From: Streptomyces altiplanensis
Lineage (GTDB): Bacteria; Actinomycetota; Actinomycetes; Streptomycetales; Streptomycetaceae
Reading direction: 5' to 3'
NCBI GenBank assembly: GCA_003719395.1
Contig: RHMC01000003.1
Span: 62,001 to 126,000, forward strand
DNA length: 64,000 bases
Both the position numbers and the translations under genes were made by a program. Positions 47,521-57,503 of the stretch are shown here, in pieces (position 1 is the stretch's first letter; the number at the start of each line of letters is the position of its first letter). The notes beneath the pieces are model-generated. The model searched no databases, was not told where the DNA came from, and saw only the letters and a program-made list of their open reading frames with translations.

Positions 47521-48783
47521 TCAGACCTCCGGCCGCAGTCTGGCCGCGTCGACGGGGCTTCCGCCGTCCGAGGCGCCGGTCAGCAGGGCGCTTCCCTTGC
47601 GCCACTTGTCCCAGGACAGGTTCCAGTCGCCGAAGCCGTTGCCGAAGGGGTCCATCATGTCGCCGGCGCTGTTGACGACCTTGACGATGTCGCCCTGGCG
47701 GACGGTCTCGTAGAACCACTCGGCGTCGCCGGTGCTCATGCCGGTGCAGCCGTGGCTGACGTTGGCGGACCCCTGCGAGCCGACGGACCAGGGCGCGGCA
47801 TGGACGTACTCGCCGCTCCAGGTGACCCGCGTGGCGTAGTAGACGGGCAGGTCGTACGAGTCGGCCGTGCCCTCCGGGATGCCGACGGTCGTACCGCGCA
47901 TCCGTACGAAGTACTCCTTGCCCAGCACGACCTTGACCCCGTTGCGGGTGGAGAAGCCGGGCTTGCCGGTGGTCACCGGAATGGTGTTGATCACTTTGCC
48001 GTTGCGCTTCACCGTCATCCGGTAGGAGCCGGCGTCCGTGATGGCTTCGAGCCGGTCACCGGTGGTGAACTGCACCTGCTTGGAGGGGCCGCCGTAGAGC
48101 CTGTCGGCGACCTTGATGCCCTCGAGGGTGCTGCGCACCCTGACGGTGGCGTTGGCCGGCCAGTACTCCTTCGGGCGGAAGTGCAGGTTCTCGCTGTCCA
48201 CCCAGTGCCAGGCGCCCTCCACCGCGGGCGTCGAGCCGACCTTCAGCGCGCGCTCGACGACCGCTCTGGCCTCCTCCCCCTTGACGGGGGCGCTGAGCTT
48301 GGCGGTGACCGGCTGGCCGACGCCGTACTTGCCCGGTTCGGGACCGAAGGTGACGGTCAGGCGCTTCTTGGCCGGGGCCTGCGCGGTCTCGAAGGAGAGC
48401 GTCCGCAGGCCGGGGGCGCCGTCCGAGTCCTCGGTGCTGACCCTGACCGTGTAGCGCGCCCCCGCGGCCAGGGGGGCGGTGCTGTGCCAGCGCGCCCCGT
48501 CGGCGGAGAGTTCGCCCGCCAGATAGCGCCCTGCGGCGTCGGACGCCGTGACATCCGTGATCCGGCCGTCCTTGTCCCTGGCGGTGATCTCCAGGGGCTT
48601 CTCGGGATCGGCCTTCGCCGTGCCCTCCCCGGCGTTGAAGGAGACCTGGTCCGCCGCGTCGTACGGCGCTGCGGAGAGCGGATGGCCGTCGCTGGACCCG
48701 TCGCACGCCGTCCCGGCAGCCGCGAGGGACGCGATCAGCAGAGAGCAGCTCAGGACCGTCCGGAATCGGGGTGCTTGGCTCAT
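47521..48783 (-). CDS. L,D-transpeptidase lipoprotein (YkuD family)
   Basis: About 420 residues. Signal peptide with lipobox (LIASLAAAGTAC), two Ig-like domains (for example VKAKLSAPVKGEEARAVVER-type segments, residues 40-260), then a YkuD catalytic domain ending in SANVSHGCTGMSTGDAEWFY, with catalytic Cys and His (EYVHAAPWSVGSQG). It makes 3-3 cross-links in peptidoglycan. The Ig-like domain plan matches mycobacterial LdtB-type enzymes. ATG 48783 is chosen over GTG 48789. It lies between the two halves of the respiratory cluster with no obvious functional tie. Confidence 0.93.
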   Translation of the reverse strand: MSQAPRFRTVLSCSLLIASLAAAGTACDGSSDGHPLSAAPYDAADQVSFNAGEGTAKADPEKPLEITARDKDGRITDVTASDAAGRYLAGELSADGARWHSTAPLAAGARYTVRVSTEDSDGAPGLRTLSFETAQAPAKKRLTVTFGPEPGKYGVGQPVTAKLSAPVKGEEARAVVERALKVGSTPAVEGAWHWVDSENLHFRPKEYWPANATVRVRSTLEGIKVADRLYGGPSKQVQFTTGDRLEAITDAGSYRMTVKRNGKVINTIPVTTGKPGFSTRNGVKVVLGKEYFVRMRGTTVGIPEGTADSYDLPVYYATRVTWSGEYVHAAPWSVGSQGSANVSHGCTGMSTGDAEWFYETVRQGDIVKVVNSAGDMMDPFGNGFGDWNLSWDKWRKGSALLTGASDGGSPVDAARLRPEV

Positions 48784-48834
48784 GATCACACATTAAGAAC
48801 ATTCATCACATTCAGCGAGCCCAGCGATGCAAAC

Positions 48835-48875
48835 GAGGGGCCCGGCCACCTGAACTGCAGGTGAGCGGGCCCCTC
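48835..48875 (-). terminator. Terminator of the ctaCDF operon
   Basis: Outer stem GAGGGGCCC at 48835 with GGGCCCCTC ending 48875 and an inner CACCTG/CAGGTG helix, 52 bases after the ctaF stop on the minus strand. Confidence 0.75.
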
Positions 48876-48927
48876 GGGGGATGCTGCAAATGCCACGGGC
48901 TACTGCGAATGCCGGGCCTGCCGCGGG

Positions 48928-49326
48928 CTACTGGTTCTGGTTCTCACCGCGGTAGTACTCGAAGACCCAGCCGAAGAGGCCGATCAGGAGCAGCGGCAGG
49001 GAGAAGTACAGCAGCCACCAGCCGATGGCGACGGCCAGGAAGGCGAAGGCGCCACCGATGGCCAGCGAGAGCGGCTGCCAGCTGTGCGGGGCGAAGAACC
49101 CCACTTCACCGGCCTCGTCCGCCACGTCGGCCTCTTTGTTGTCCTGAGCCATGGCATCGACACGCTTGGCCGTGAAGGCCAGGTAGTAGCCGATCATGAT
49201 GCTCAGGCCGAAGGCCAGGAAGAGCGCCGTGGTTCCGGCGGGCTCCTTCGACCACAAGCCATAGACGATCGCCATGGCGAGGATGAAGGCTGACAGCCAG
49301 AGGAACATCTTGCCCTGGATCTTCAC
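48928..49326 (-). CDS. ctaF: Cytochrome c oxidase subunit IV (actinobacterial)
   Basis: A 132-residue small subunit found only in actinobacterial aa3 oxidases. Four hydrophobic helices: [58 protein letters not shown] and [19 protein letters not shown]. The start overlaps the ctaD stop (ATGA), so it is coupled to the catalytic subunit. Frame intact. Confidence 0.95.
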   Translation of the reverse strand: MKIQGKMFLWLSAFILAMAIVYGLWSKEPAGTTALFLAFGLSIMIGYYLAFTAKRVDAMAQDNKEADVADEAGEVGFFAPHSWQPLSLAIGGAFAFLAVAIGWWLLYFSLPLLLIGLFGWVFEYYRGENQNQ

Positions 49327-51062
49327 TTGCCGACCTCCTTGCCGCCGAACAGCGCGGTGTCCTTCTGTCCGTGGTTCTCGAGCTGCTCGAGAGCGGCGAT
49401 CTCAGGGTGGTGCAGGTCGAACGCCGGGGATTCGGAACGGATCCGCGGCAGCGTGATGAAGTTGTGCCGCGGGGGCGGGCAGGACGTCGCCCACTCCAGC
49501 GAACGGCCGTAACCCCAGGGGTCGTCGACCTCGATCTTCTTGCCGTACTTCGCGGTCTTCCAGACGTTGTAGAAGAACGGAAGCATGGACAGGCCCAGCA
49601 GGAACGAGGCGATCGTCGAGATCGTGTTCAGCAGGGTGAAGCCGTCGGCGGCGAGGTAGTCCGCGTAACGTCGCGGCATGCCCTCGGCACCGAGCCAGTG
49701 CTGCACCAGGAACGTGCCGTGGAAGCCCACGAACAGCGTCCAGAAGGTGATCTTGCCCAGGCGCTCGTCCAGCATCTTGCCCGTGAACTTCGGCCACCAG
49801 AAGTGGAATCCGGAGAACATCGCGAAGACCACGGTGCCGAAGATGACGTAGTGGAAGTGCGCGACGACGAAGTACGAGTCGGAGACGTGGAAGTCCATCG
49901 GGGGCGAGGCCAGGATGACGCCGGTCAGACCACCGAAGGTGAAGGTGATCAGGAAGCCGACGGCCCAGAGCATCGGGGTCTCGAAGGACAGCGAGCCCTT
50001 CCACATGGTGCCGATCCAGTTGAAGAACTTCACACCGGTCGGTACCGCGATCAGGAAGGTCATGAACGAGAAGAACGGCAACAGCACGCCGCCCGTGACG
50101 TACATGTGGTGGGCCCACACCGTGACCGAGAGGCCGGCGATCGCGATCGTCGCACCGATAAGACCGATGTAACCGAACATCGGCTTGCGGCTGAAGACCG
50201 GAATCACTTCGGAAATGATTCCGAAGAACGGCAGCGCGATGATGTAGACCTCTGGGTGACCGAAGAACCAGAAGAGGTGCTGCCACAGGAGCGATCCGCC
50301 ATTTGCGGCGTCGAAGATGTGCGCACCGAATTTACGGTCCGCCTCCAGCGCGAAGAGCGCGGCGGCCAGCACCGGGAAGGCGAGCAGGACCAGCACACCG
50401 GTCAGCAGCACGTTCCAGGTGAAGATCGGCATACGGAACATCGTCATGCCGGGTGCGCGCATGCAGATGATCGTGGTGATGAAGTTGACCGAACCGAGGA
50501 TCGTGCCGAAGCCGGAGAAGGCCAGACCCATGATCCACATGTCGGCGCCGACACCCGGCGAACGGACCGCGTCCGACAGCGGGGCGTAGGCGAACCAGCC
50601 GAAGTCGGCGGCGCCCTGCGGGGTGAGGAAGCCGGCCACCGCGATGATCGAGCCGAAGAGGTACAGCCAGTACGCGAACATGTTCAGCCGCGGGAACGCC
50701 ACGTCGGGCGCGCCGATCTGCAGCGGCATGATCCAGTTCGCGAATCCGGCGAACAGCGGCGTCGCGAACATCAGCAGCATGATCGTGCCGTGCATCGTGA
50801 ACGCCTGGTTGAACTGCTCGTTCGACATGATCTGCGTGCCGGGACGGGCCAGTTCGGCGCGCATGAAGAGCGCCATGAGTCCGCCGACGCAGAAGAACAC
50901 GAACGACGTGATCAGGTAGAGCGAGCCGATGGTCTTGTGGTCAGTGGTGGTCAGCCACTTCACCACCAGGTTTCCCGGCTCCTTGCGCCGTACCGGCAGC
51001 TCGTTCTGGTGAGACACCTCGTCGGCCGCTGCGCCACCGTGAGGTTCGTTGAGGATGGTCAC
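49323..51062 (-). CDS. ctaD: Cytochrome c oxidase subunit I
   Basis: About 579 residues, twelve transmembrane helices, the haem a/a3-CuB catalytic subunit. Visible landmarks: N-terminal [20 protein letters not shown], haem-a His in [20 protein letters not shown], the CuB-His/Tyr motif [40 protein letters not shown], and haem ligands in [13 protein letters not shown]. The start is GTG 51062, overlapping the ctaC stop as GTGA. The frame open to 51236 contains only ctaC antisense frame. The C-terminal hydrophilic extension is typical of Streptomyces. Frame intact. Confidence 0.98.
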   Translation of the reverse strand: MTILNEPHGGAAADEVSHQNELPVRRKEPGNLVVKWLTTTDHKTIGSLYLITSFVFFCVGGLMALFMRAELARPGTQIMSNEQFNQAFTMHGTIMLLMFATPLFAGFANWIMPLQIGAPDVAFPRLNMFAYWLYLFGSIIAVAGFLTPQGAADFGWFAYAPLSDAVRSPGVGADMWIMGLAFSGFGTILGSVNFITTIICMRAPGMTMFRMPIFTWNVLLTGVLVLLAFPVLAAALFALEADRKFGAHIFDAANGGSLLWQHLFWFFGHPEVYIIALPFFGIISEVIPVFSRKPMFGYIGLIGATIAIAGLSVTVWAHHMYVTGGVLLPFFSFMTFLIAVPTGVKFFNWIGTMWKGSLSFETPMLWAVGFLITFTFGGLTGVILASPPMDFHVSDSYFVVAHFHYVIFGTVVFAMFSGFHFWWPKFTGKMLDERLGKITFWTLFVGFHGTFLVQHWLGAEGMPRRYADYLAADGFTLLNTISTIASFLLGLSMLPFFYNVWKTAKYGKKIEVDDPWGYGRSLEWATSCPPPRHNFITLPRIRSESPAFDLHHPEIAALEQLENHGQKDTALFGGKEVGK

Positions 51063-52027
51063 AGTTTGCTCGCTCCCGCGTTCCTGGCCGTGTCGAGCTG
51101 CGCGATACCGGACGGGATGTAGCCGGTCTGCCCCTTCTCCGCCAGCTCCTTGAGGTGCTGCTGGTAGCGCTCCGGGGAGACCACCTTGACGTTGAAGAGC
51201 ATCCGGGAGTGATCGACGCCGCACAGCTCGGCGCACTTGCCCATGAAGGTGCCCTCACGGGTGGGGGTCACCTCGAAGACGTTGGTGTAACCGGGGATGA
51301 CGTCCTGCTTCATCAGGAACGGCACCACCCAGAAGGAGTGGATGACGTCGCGGGAGGTCAGGACGAACCGGACCTTCTCTCCCTTGGGCAGCCACAGGGT
51401 CGGGCCCGGATTGCCGTTCTGGGGGTTTCGCTCGCCCGGCGTGCCGACCGCGTGGACGCCTTCGGCCCCCGCGGGGAACTGCTTGGCGTACCGGTCGGGG
51501 ATGGAACCGAGCTCCTTGGCGGGCTTGGCTCCCGTGGCGGCGTCGCCGTCCACGTCCTCCACGTAGTTGAAGCCCCAGCTCCACTGGAAGCCGACCACGT
51601 TGATGGTGTGGGCCGGCTTGTCCTCGAGCGCGAGGAGCTTCGACTCGTCGCGCGCGGTGAAGTAGAAGAGGACCGAGACGATGATGAGCGGGACCACGGT
51701 GTACAGCGCCTCGATGGGCATGTTGTACCGGGTCTGCGGAGGTACTTCGACCTTGGTGCGGCTACGCCGGTGGAAGAAGACGCTCCACAGGATCAGTCCC
51801 CACACCAGGACGCCCGTGATGAGCGCTGCCGCCCACGAGCCCTGCCAGAGGGAGAGAATCCTGGGAGCCTCTTCGGTGACCGGGGTAGGCATCCCGAGGC
51901 GGGGGAAGTCCTCCCATGTGTACGAGCAACCAGAGGCGGTCGCCAGGACCACGCCCGCGGTCAGCACCTGGAGCAGCTTCCGCCGCATCGGGCGCCGCGA
52001 CGAGCGGTCGGAGCCGTTGGGACTCAC
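51059..52027 (-). CDS. ctaC: Cytochrome c oxidase subunit II
   Basis: About 322 residues. Lipoprotein signal ([20 protein letters not shown]), two transmembrane helices ([19 protein letters not shown] and [18 protein letters not shown]), and the CuA domain with [20 protein letters not shown] and ligands [12 protein letters not shown]. It accepts electrons from QcrC haem c. GTG 52027 has GGAAGG nine bases upstream; the longer frame to 52132 is rejected. First gene of the ctaC-ctaD-ctaF operon. The divergent gap to 52300 should contain its promoter; none was defined. Confidence 0.97.
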   Translation of the reverse strand: MSPNGSDRSSRRPMRRKLLQVLTAGVVLATASGCSYTWEDFPRLGMPTPVTEEAPRILSLWQGSWAAALITGVLVWGLILWSVFFHRRSRTKVEVPPQTRYNMPIEALYTVVPLIIVSVLFYFTARDESKLLALEDKPAHTINVVGFQWSWGFNYVEDVDGDAATGAKPAKELGSIPDRYAKQFPAGAEGVHAVGTPGERNPQNGNPGPTLWLPKGEKVRFVLTSRDVIHSFWVVPFLMKQDVIPGYTNVFEVTPTREGTFMGKCAELCGVDHSRMLFNVKVVSPERYQQHLKELAEKGQTGYIPSGIAQLDTARNAGASKL

Positions 52028-52299
52028 GTAGCGCCTTCCCGAGAGTCTCGCCCGCGCGGTGGGTCGCGGCCGTCTCGCTGGTCGGTCGCCGGCCCTGACG
52101 CGGGCAGGGGTTTGGATGTTTATGCGGACCAAACCCTACTGGACGCTATTTGGGGCCGCGCGGGGAGGGTGCCCAACGCGCCGTACCCCTCCCCGAAGGG
52201 ATGGCTTCTCGGTGGAATCACGGCCTCCGCCCGTCTCCTGACGGCCATTTCCCTGGTGGCGGGGCACCGGCCCGCCGCAACGGCGATTAGCGTGGCGGC

Positions 52300-53685
52300 G
52301 TGCCCTACTTCGACGCCGCGTCCTCCGCCCCCCTGCATCCCGTCGCCCGGCAGGCCCTGCTGGCCTCGCTCGACGAGGGGTGGGCCGACCCTGCCCGTCT
52401 CTACCGCGAGGGGCGGCGCGCCAGGCTGCTGCTGGACGCGGCCCGCGAGGCGGCGGCGGAGGCCGTGGGGTGCCGCCCGGACGAGCTCGTGTTCACCTCT
52501 TCCGGCACCCGCGCGGTGCACTCCGGGATCTCCGGCGCACTCGCCGCGCGCCGGCGTGTCGGCCGCCACCTGGTCGTCTCCGCCGTCGAGCACTCCTCCG
52601 TGCTCCATTCGGCCGCCGAGCACGAGGGCGGGGGCGGCACGACGACGGAGGTCCCGGTGGACCGGACGGGCCGGGTGGCCCCCGGGGCGTACGCGCGGGC
52701 GCTGCGCGAGGACACGGCGCTGGCGTGCCTGCAGACCGCCAACCACGAGGTCGGCACCGAACAGCCGGTGGCCGAAATCGCACAGGAGTGCCGGGCGGTG
52801 GGTGTGCCGCTGCTGGTGGACGCGGCGCAGTCGCTGGGGTGGGGTCCGGTGGAGGGGGACTGGTCGCTGCTGACCGCGAGCGCCCACAAGTGGGGCGGCC
52901 CCGCGGGGGTCGGGCTGCTGGCCGTACGCAAGGGGGTGCGGTTCGCCCCCCAAGGGCCAGCCGACGAGCGGGAGTCCGGGCGGGCGGCCGGTTTCGAGAA
53001 CCTGCCGGCCATCGTGGCGGCGGCCGCCTCGCTGCGGGCCGTACGGACGGAGGCGGCCGGCGAGGCGGCGCGGCTGCGGACACTGGTGGAGCGGATCCGG
53101 GCCCGGGTGCCCGAGCTCGTACCGGACGTGGAGGTGGTCGGCGATCCGGTGCGGCGACTGCCGCACCTGGTCACCTTCTCGTGCCTGTACGTCGACGGGG
53201 AGACGCTGCTGCACGAGCTGGACCGGGCAGGTTTTTCCGTATCGTCCGGTTCGTCCTGTACGAGCAGCACGCTCACGCCCAGTCACGTGCTGCGGGCGAT
53301 GGGGGTGCTGACGGAGGGCAACGTCCGGGTCTCGCTCCCGCCGGGGACCCAGGCGCAGGACGTGGACCGCTTCCTGGAGGTGCTGCCGGGTGCGGTGGCG
53401 GGGGTGCGGGAGCGGCTGGGCGCGCCGGTCGCGCCGCCTGCCGCCGAACAGTCCGGCGCGCCGTCGCTCGTCGTGGACTCGCTCGGCAAGCGGTGCCCGG
53501 TCCCGGTGATCGAGCTGGCCAAGGTGATCGGCGACGTGCCGGTCGGGGGGACGGTGACGGTGCTGTCGGACGACGAGGCGGCGCGGCTGGACATTCCGGC
53601 GTGGTGCGGGATGCGGGGGCAGGAGTACGTGGGCGAGCGGGCGGCGGAGCGGGGCGCGGCGTACGTGGTGCGGCGGCTCGCCTGA
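52300..53685 (+). CDS. Cysteine desulfurase fused to a TusA sulfur carrier
   Basis: A 461-residue fusion. The PLP-dependent desulfurase domain (about 1-375) has YFDAASSAPLHPVARQALLA, the aldimine lysine K197 in SAHKWGGPAGVG and the active-site cysteine loop SVSSGSSCTSSTL (C320), all intact. The last 75 residues are a TusA domain with persulfide-accepting C399 in DSLGKRCPVPVIELAKVIGD. Fusing donor and carrier suggests direct channelling of sulfur from cysteine to TusA, for tRNA thiolation, molybdopterin or another pathway. GTG 52300. Frame intact. The other TusA partners (TusBCD) are absent in the window. Confidence 0.95.
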   Translation: MPYFDAASSAPLHPVARQALLASLDEGWADPARLYREGRRARLLLDAAREAAAEAVGCRPDELVFTSSGTRAVHSGISGALAARRRVGRHLVVSAVEHSSVLHSAAEHEGGGGTTTEVPVDRTGRVAPGAYARALREDTALACLQTANHEVGTEQPVAEIAQECRAVGVPLLVDAAQSLGWGPVEGDWSLLTASAHKWGGPAGVGLLAVRKGVRFAPQGPADERESGRAAGFENLPAIVAAAASLRAVRTEAAGEAARLRTLVERIRARVPELVPDVEVVGDPVRRLPHLVTFSCLYVDGETLLHELDRAGFSVSSGSSCTSSTLTPSHVLRAMGVLTEGNVRVSLPPGTQAQDVDRFLEVLPGAVAGVRERLGAPVAPPAAEQSGAPSLVVDSLGKRCPVPVIELAKVIGDVPVGGTVTVLSDDEAARLDIPAWCGMRGQEYVGERAAERGAAYVVRRLA

Positions 53686-53753
53686 GGGGTGCGGACGGGC
53701 GGGCCTGCGGCGCTTTCCGCCGTCCGCCCCTCCCCCTGTGGCCCTTCGCGGCT

Positions 53754-53785
53754 CCGGTGTCCGGGGACTCCGCCCCGGACACCGG
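53754..53785 (+). terminator. Bidirectional terminator hairpin
   Basis: A perfect 13-bp stem, CCGGTGTCCGGGG at 53754 with its complement ending 53785 and a six-base loop, between the convergent desulfurase-TusA and PfkB kinase genes. Confidence 0.75.
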
Positions 53786-53848
53786 GCGCCGGGCGGCTGG
53801 TCCTCCCGTCCGTCCGGCGCCCTGGGAGACCCCGGAGGGCGTCCCGGG

Positions 53849-54823
53849 TCAGGACAGGTGCGCCCGGACCTCTTCCGCCGCCTCGTCGCCGTACGCCTTC
53901 GTGAAGCGGTCCATGAAGTTGGCGCGGCGCAGCGTGTACTCCTGGGTGCCGAGGGTCTCGATGACCAGGGTCGCCAGCATGCAGCCGACCTGCGCGGCGC
54001 GTTCGAGGCCGACGCCCCAGGCGAGGCCGGACAGGAATCCGGCGCGGAAGGCGTCGCCGACACCGGTCGGGTCGACCTTGCTCTCCTCCTCCGGGCATCC
54101 GACGAGCACCGGCTCCTCGCCGACGCGCTCGATGCGGACACCGCGGGAGCCGAGGGTGGTGATGCGGTGGCCGACCCTGCCGAGGATCTCGGCGTCGGTC
54201 CAGCCGGTCTTGGACTCGATGAGCCCCTTCTCGTACTCGTTGGAGAAGAGGTAGGTCGCGCCGTCGAGCAGCGTGCGGATGTCGTCGCCGGACATGCGGG
54301 CGATCTGCTGGGAGAAGTCCGCGGCGAACGGGATGGAGCGGGTCTTGCACTCCTCCGTGTGGCGGAGCATCGCCTCGGGGTCGTCCGCGCCGATCAGTAC
54401 CAGGTCGAGGCCGCCGACGCGCTCGGCGACCGCCTGGAGCTCGATCTGGCGGGCCTCGCTCATGGCGCCCGTGTAGAAGGAGCCGATCTGGTTGTGGTCG
54501 GCGTCGGTGGTGCACACGAAGCGGGCGGTGTGCAGGACCTCGGAGATGCGCACCGAGCCGGTGTCCACTCCGTGCCGGTCGAGCCAGGCGCGGTACTCGT
54601 CGAAGTCCGAGCCGGCGGCGCCGACCAGGATCGGGTTGCCGCCGAGCTGGCCCATGCCGAAGCAGATGTTCGGGCCGACTCCGCCCCGGCGTACGTCGAG
54701 GTTGTCGACGAGGAAGGACAGCGAGACCGTGTGCAGCTGGTCCGCGACCAGCTGGTCGGCGAAGCGGCCGGGGAAGGTCATGAGGTGGTCGGTGGCGATG
54801 GAGCCGGTGACTGCGATACGCAC
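53849..54823 (-). CDS. PfkB-family kinase (probable adenosine/ribokinase type)
   Basis: A 324-residue PfkB kinase. It has N-terminal AVTGSIATDHLMTFPG, the first family signature around DVRRGGVGPNICFGMGQLGG, TTLGSRGVRIE and the catalytic DPTGVGDAFRAGFLSGLAWG (catalytic Asp, anion-hole Gly-Ala/Val-Gly-Asp). The order of blocks resembles actinobacterial adenosine kinases or sugar kinases annotated in S. coelicolor near here. The substrate cannot be settled by sequence. Frame intact. Start ATG 54823. Convergent with the desulfurase-TusA gene. Confidence 0.9.
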   Translation of the reverse strand: MRIAVTGSIATDHLMTFPGRFADQLVADQLHTVSLSFLVDNLDVRRGGVGPNICFGMGQLGGNPILVGAAGSDFDEYRAWLDRHGVDTGSVRISEVLHTARFVCTTDADHNQIGSFYTGAMSEARQIELQAVAERVGGLDLVLIGADDPEAMLRHTEECKTRSIPFAADFSQQIARMSGDDIRTLLDGATYLFSNEYEKGLIESKTGWTDAEILGRVGHRITTLGSRGVRIERVGEEPVLVGCPEEESKVDPTGVGDAFRAGFLSGLAWGVGLERAAQVGCMLATLVIETLGTQEYTLRRANFMDRFTKAYGDEAAEEVRAHLS

Positions 54824-55002
54824 GGCGAGGACGCTCCTGCGGGCGAGGGGTGAGGACAGTTCACGCTACCCGGTCGTAGCCCTCTCGCACTAAGCGGCAA
54901 AACTACCCAATAGTAGGGCTTTTTTCCGTTGCCCGAGGTGCCTACGGTGCCCATGTCAGGGTCCGTGGACGTGCGGCCCCGAGAGCTACGGGAGTGTCCC
55001 GC

Positions 55003-55212
55003 ATGCACAAGCACAGCGTCATGGTGTCCGTCCGGGCCGAGCAGGACGGCGGCCTGGAGGAACTGCGCGGGGTCTGCGCCCGGATGGTCCCGCACTGGGC
55101 GGTGCCCGCGGCTCCCGCGCCGGCTCCCGTGCCGGCCTCCCTGATCCACGGGATCTCCGTGCCGCCCGCCTCGGCACGGCTGGTGGGCGGGATGTCCGAA
55201 TACGGCGGTTGA
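55003..55212 (+). CDS. Small conserved hypothetical protein
   Basis: A 69-residue frame: MHKHSVMVSVRAEQDGGLEE, then an Ala/Pro-rich middle (AAPAPAPVPASL) and an end SARLVGGMSEYGG. Eight bases upstream of ATG 55003 is GGGAG, so this start is preferred over GTG 54994. Third-codon positions are G/C-biased as in real genes. No domain, signal or transmembrane segment. Divergent from the PfkB kinase. Confidence 0.5.
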   Translation: MHKHSVMVSVRAEQDGGLEELRGVCARMVPHWAVPAAPAPAPVPASLIHGISVPPASARLVGGMSEYGG

Positions 55213-55332
55213 GCCCTCCTCCTGCGGCATACGGGGGAACCGCGCGCTCCCCCGTTCCGTCCCACCGGTGTCCCCCGTAAAAGGGATACGACATACGACA
55301 CAGGACGGCCGAACAGCCGAAGGAGCGATGCG

Positions 55333-56804
55333 GTGAGCACCGAGCGACCGGAAGAGGACGCAGTCAGCGCCCGCGGGCGGCGTTCCCCATTGGTCGCCGC
55401 CTCAGTGGCCGCGGCGGTGCTGCTGGCCGGGGGCGGCGCGGCGTACTGGGCGTCGACCGCACCGGGCGGCAGCGGCACCGGGAGCGGCGTGGCGGCGGGC
55501 GACGGCACGCCGCGCGCTGAACCTCGACGGCCGTGGGGGCGGCGCTCCGGGCATCGCGTCCGGTGAGCCCGATCCGAACGGCGGGGTGACCTACCGCGCG
55601 GCGGGGAAGCTGCCGAAGGGGCCCGGTTCCGCCCCTGTGTACCGGGCGTCGGGCACGGTCACCGAGGCCGAGGTGGCGCGACTGGCCGAGGCGCTCGGCC
55701 TACCGGGCAAGCCGCGCGTGGAGGGCCCGGCCTGGAAGGCCGGCGTCACCAAGGACGGCTCGGGGCCGGTGCTCCAGGTCAACAGGCAGGCGCCGGGCAC
55801 CTGGACCTTCGCACAGTACGGCCGGGGCGGCAGCGACAACTGCGCCAAGCGCGAGAAGTGTTCCGACACCTCCTACGCGCCCGGCGGCCAGGAGTCCGCG
55901 GTGAGCGAGAAAGCCGCGAAGGAGGCGGCGGCGCCGGTGCTGAAGGCGGTGGGCCAGGGCGACGCCGAGCTGGACGCACGCCAGCTGATGGGCGCGGTGC
56001 GGGTGGTGAACGCCGACCCGAAGGTGGGCGGGCTGCCGACGTACGGCTGGGCGACCGGGCTCCAGATCGGCCCCGACGGCCGGCTGGTGGGGGGCAGCGG
56101 GCAGTTGAAGAGCCTGACGAAGGGCGCCGAGTACCCGGTGATCAGCGCGGGTGAGGTGCTGGAGCAGCTGAACAGGGCCGGTGAGGGCGCCGGCAAGACC
56201 GGCATCGGCGGCTGTGCCACGCCCGTCCCCCACGGGGCCGAGGACCGTGCGGCCGGCGCCGGACCGCGGCGCGTGCGAGACGGACGGCGGGCAGCCGCCG
56301 GCCGCGCCGGAGCCCGTGACCGTGGGCAGGGCGGTCTTCGGGCTGGCGGCGCAGTACGTCGACGGACGGCAGGCGCTCGTACCCTCGTGGCTCTTCGAGG
56401 TGAAGCCGGGAGGCGGCGCGCAGCCCTTCACCGTCACGCACCCCGCGGTCGACCCGGACTACCTGGCCGAGCCGCCCGCGGCGCCGTCGCCGCGCGAGAG
56501 CGCTCCGCCGGCTCCGCCCGAGAGCGGAGAGCCCTCGGCGCCTGCGCGGCACGTCGAGTCGTACAGCGCCGACGGGCGCGAGCTGACCCTGCACTTCTGG
56601 GGCGGGGTGTGCAGCGACTACGGCGCGAAGGCGAGCGAGGAGGGCAAAGTGGTGAAGGTGAGGATCACCGAGACCAGTCCGGATCCGGGGAGGGCCTGCA
56701 TCATGATCGCCAAGGAGCTGACGGAGACCGTGACGCTCGACAAGCCGCTGGACGGCCGGAAGGTCGTGGACGCGCGGAGCGGCGAGACGGTGCCGCGCGC
56801 TTAG
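55333..56804 (+). CDS. Single-pass membrane hypothetical protein, frameshifted
   Basis: About 490 residues. Short cytoplasmic N-terminus, one transmembrane helix (PLVAASVAAAVLLAGGGAAYWAS in outline) and a large extracellular region. Recognisable stretches are TEAEVARLAEALGLPGKPRV, DARQLMGAVRVVNADPKVGG, VGRAVFGLAAQYVDGRQALV and LTLHFWGGVCSDYGAKASEE, with three or four cysteines in pairs that could form disulfides (CAKREKC). Frameshifts near 55515 and 56235. GTG 55333. A Pro-rich hinge (PPAAPSPRESAPPAPPE) separates two lobes. I recognise the type as a conserved Streptomyces membrane protein without known role. Confidence 0.75.
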
Positions 56805-56827
56805 GCCCGTACGCCGCAGAGCGCAAA

Positions 56828-56862
56828 GAAGGCGGCCGTCCCGGTCCGGGGCGGCCGCCTTC
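56828..56862 (+). terminator. Bidirectional terminator hairpin
   Basis: Perfect 11-bp stem, GAAGGCGGCCG at 56828 with CGGCCGCCTTC ending 56862, followed by TCTC, between convergent genes. Confidence 0.8.
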
Positions 56863-56893
56863 TCTCACGCGCGGTTCAGATCGCGGTTCAGAT

Positions 56894-57250
56894 TTAGCTG
56901 AACGAGTCACCGCAGGCGCAGGAGCCCGTGGCGTTCGGGTTGTCGATCGTGAAGCCCTGCTTCTCGATGGTGTCGACGAAGTCGATGGAGGCGCCGCCCA
57001 GGTACGGGGCGCTCATGCGGTCGGTGACGACCTTGACGCCGTCGAAGTCCTTGACGACGTCACCGTCGAGCGAGCGCTCGTCGAAGAAGAGCTGGTACCG
57101 CAGACCGGAGCAGCCACCGGGCTGCACGGCGACGCGCAGCGCCAGGTCGTCCCGGCCTTCCTGGTCCAGCAGGGCCTTGACCTTGGCCGCGGCGGCGTCG
57201 GACAGGAGAATGCCGTCGCTCACGGTGGTCTTGTCGTCCTGAACGGACAT
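56894..57250 (-). CDS. erpA: Iron-sulfur cluster insertion protein (A-type carrier)
   Basis: A 118-residue HesB/IscA-type carrier that passes Fe-S clusters to apo-enzymes. The three ligand cysteines are C47 in VQPGGCSGLRYQL, and C111 and C113 in GSCACGDSFS. Length normal; start ATG 57250 (MSVQDDKTTVSDG). Divergent from nadA, a [4Fe-4S] enzyme, over a 253-base gap. Its function fits that neighbour. Frame intact. Confidence 0.93.
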   Translation of the reverse strand: MSVQDDKTTVSDGILLSDAAAAKVKALLDQEGRDDLALRVAVQPGGCSGLRYQLFFDERSLDGDVVKDFDGVKVVTDRMSAPYLGGASIDFVDTIEKQGFTIDNPNATGSCACGDSFS

Positions 57251-57441
57251 CTACATCTCTCCCGGGTTGTACGGACTGCTTGCCGACGATTGCAACCGGC
57301 GCGGCCGCGGATTCATTCCGGGCCTGAGCGCTTGTCTTCTCCATTCATGCTCGCACACACCGTTCCGCGGGGGCACGGGGCCGGAGCCGACGGCAATTCG
57401 TCACATCGACGACATCGGCATCGTCAAAGTGACATGAAGCG

Positions 57442-57456
57442 GTTATGATAGATAAC
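57442..57456 (+). promoter_or_regulatory. Inverted repeat upstream of nadA
   Basis: GTTATGATAGATAAC: GTTAT and ATAAC arms with a five-base centre, 47 bases upstream of the nadA GTG, in an AT-richer pocket that includes TATGAT (57444-57449), a good -10. It could be an operator overlapping a promoter (for example a NAD-responsive repressor), but no matching regulator site is known to me. Confidence 0.4.
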
Positions 57457-57503
57457 GTCAAATCGACGAAAAGCGTGTTCGCAGACAAGAAAGGGTGCGT
57501 GCC

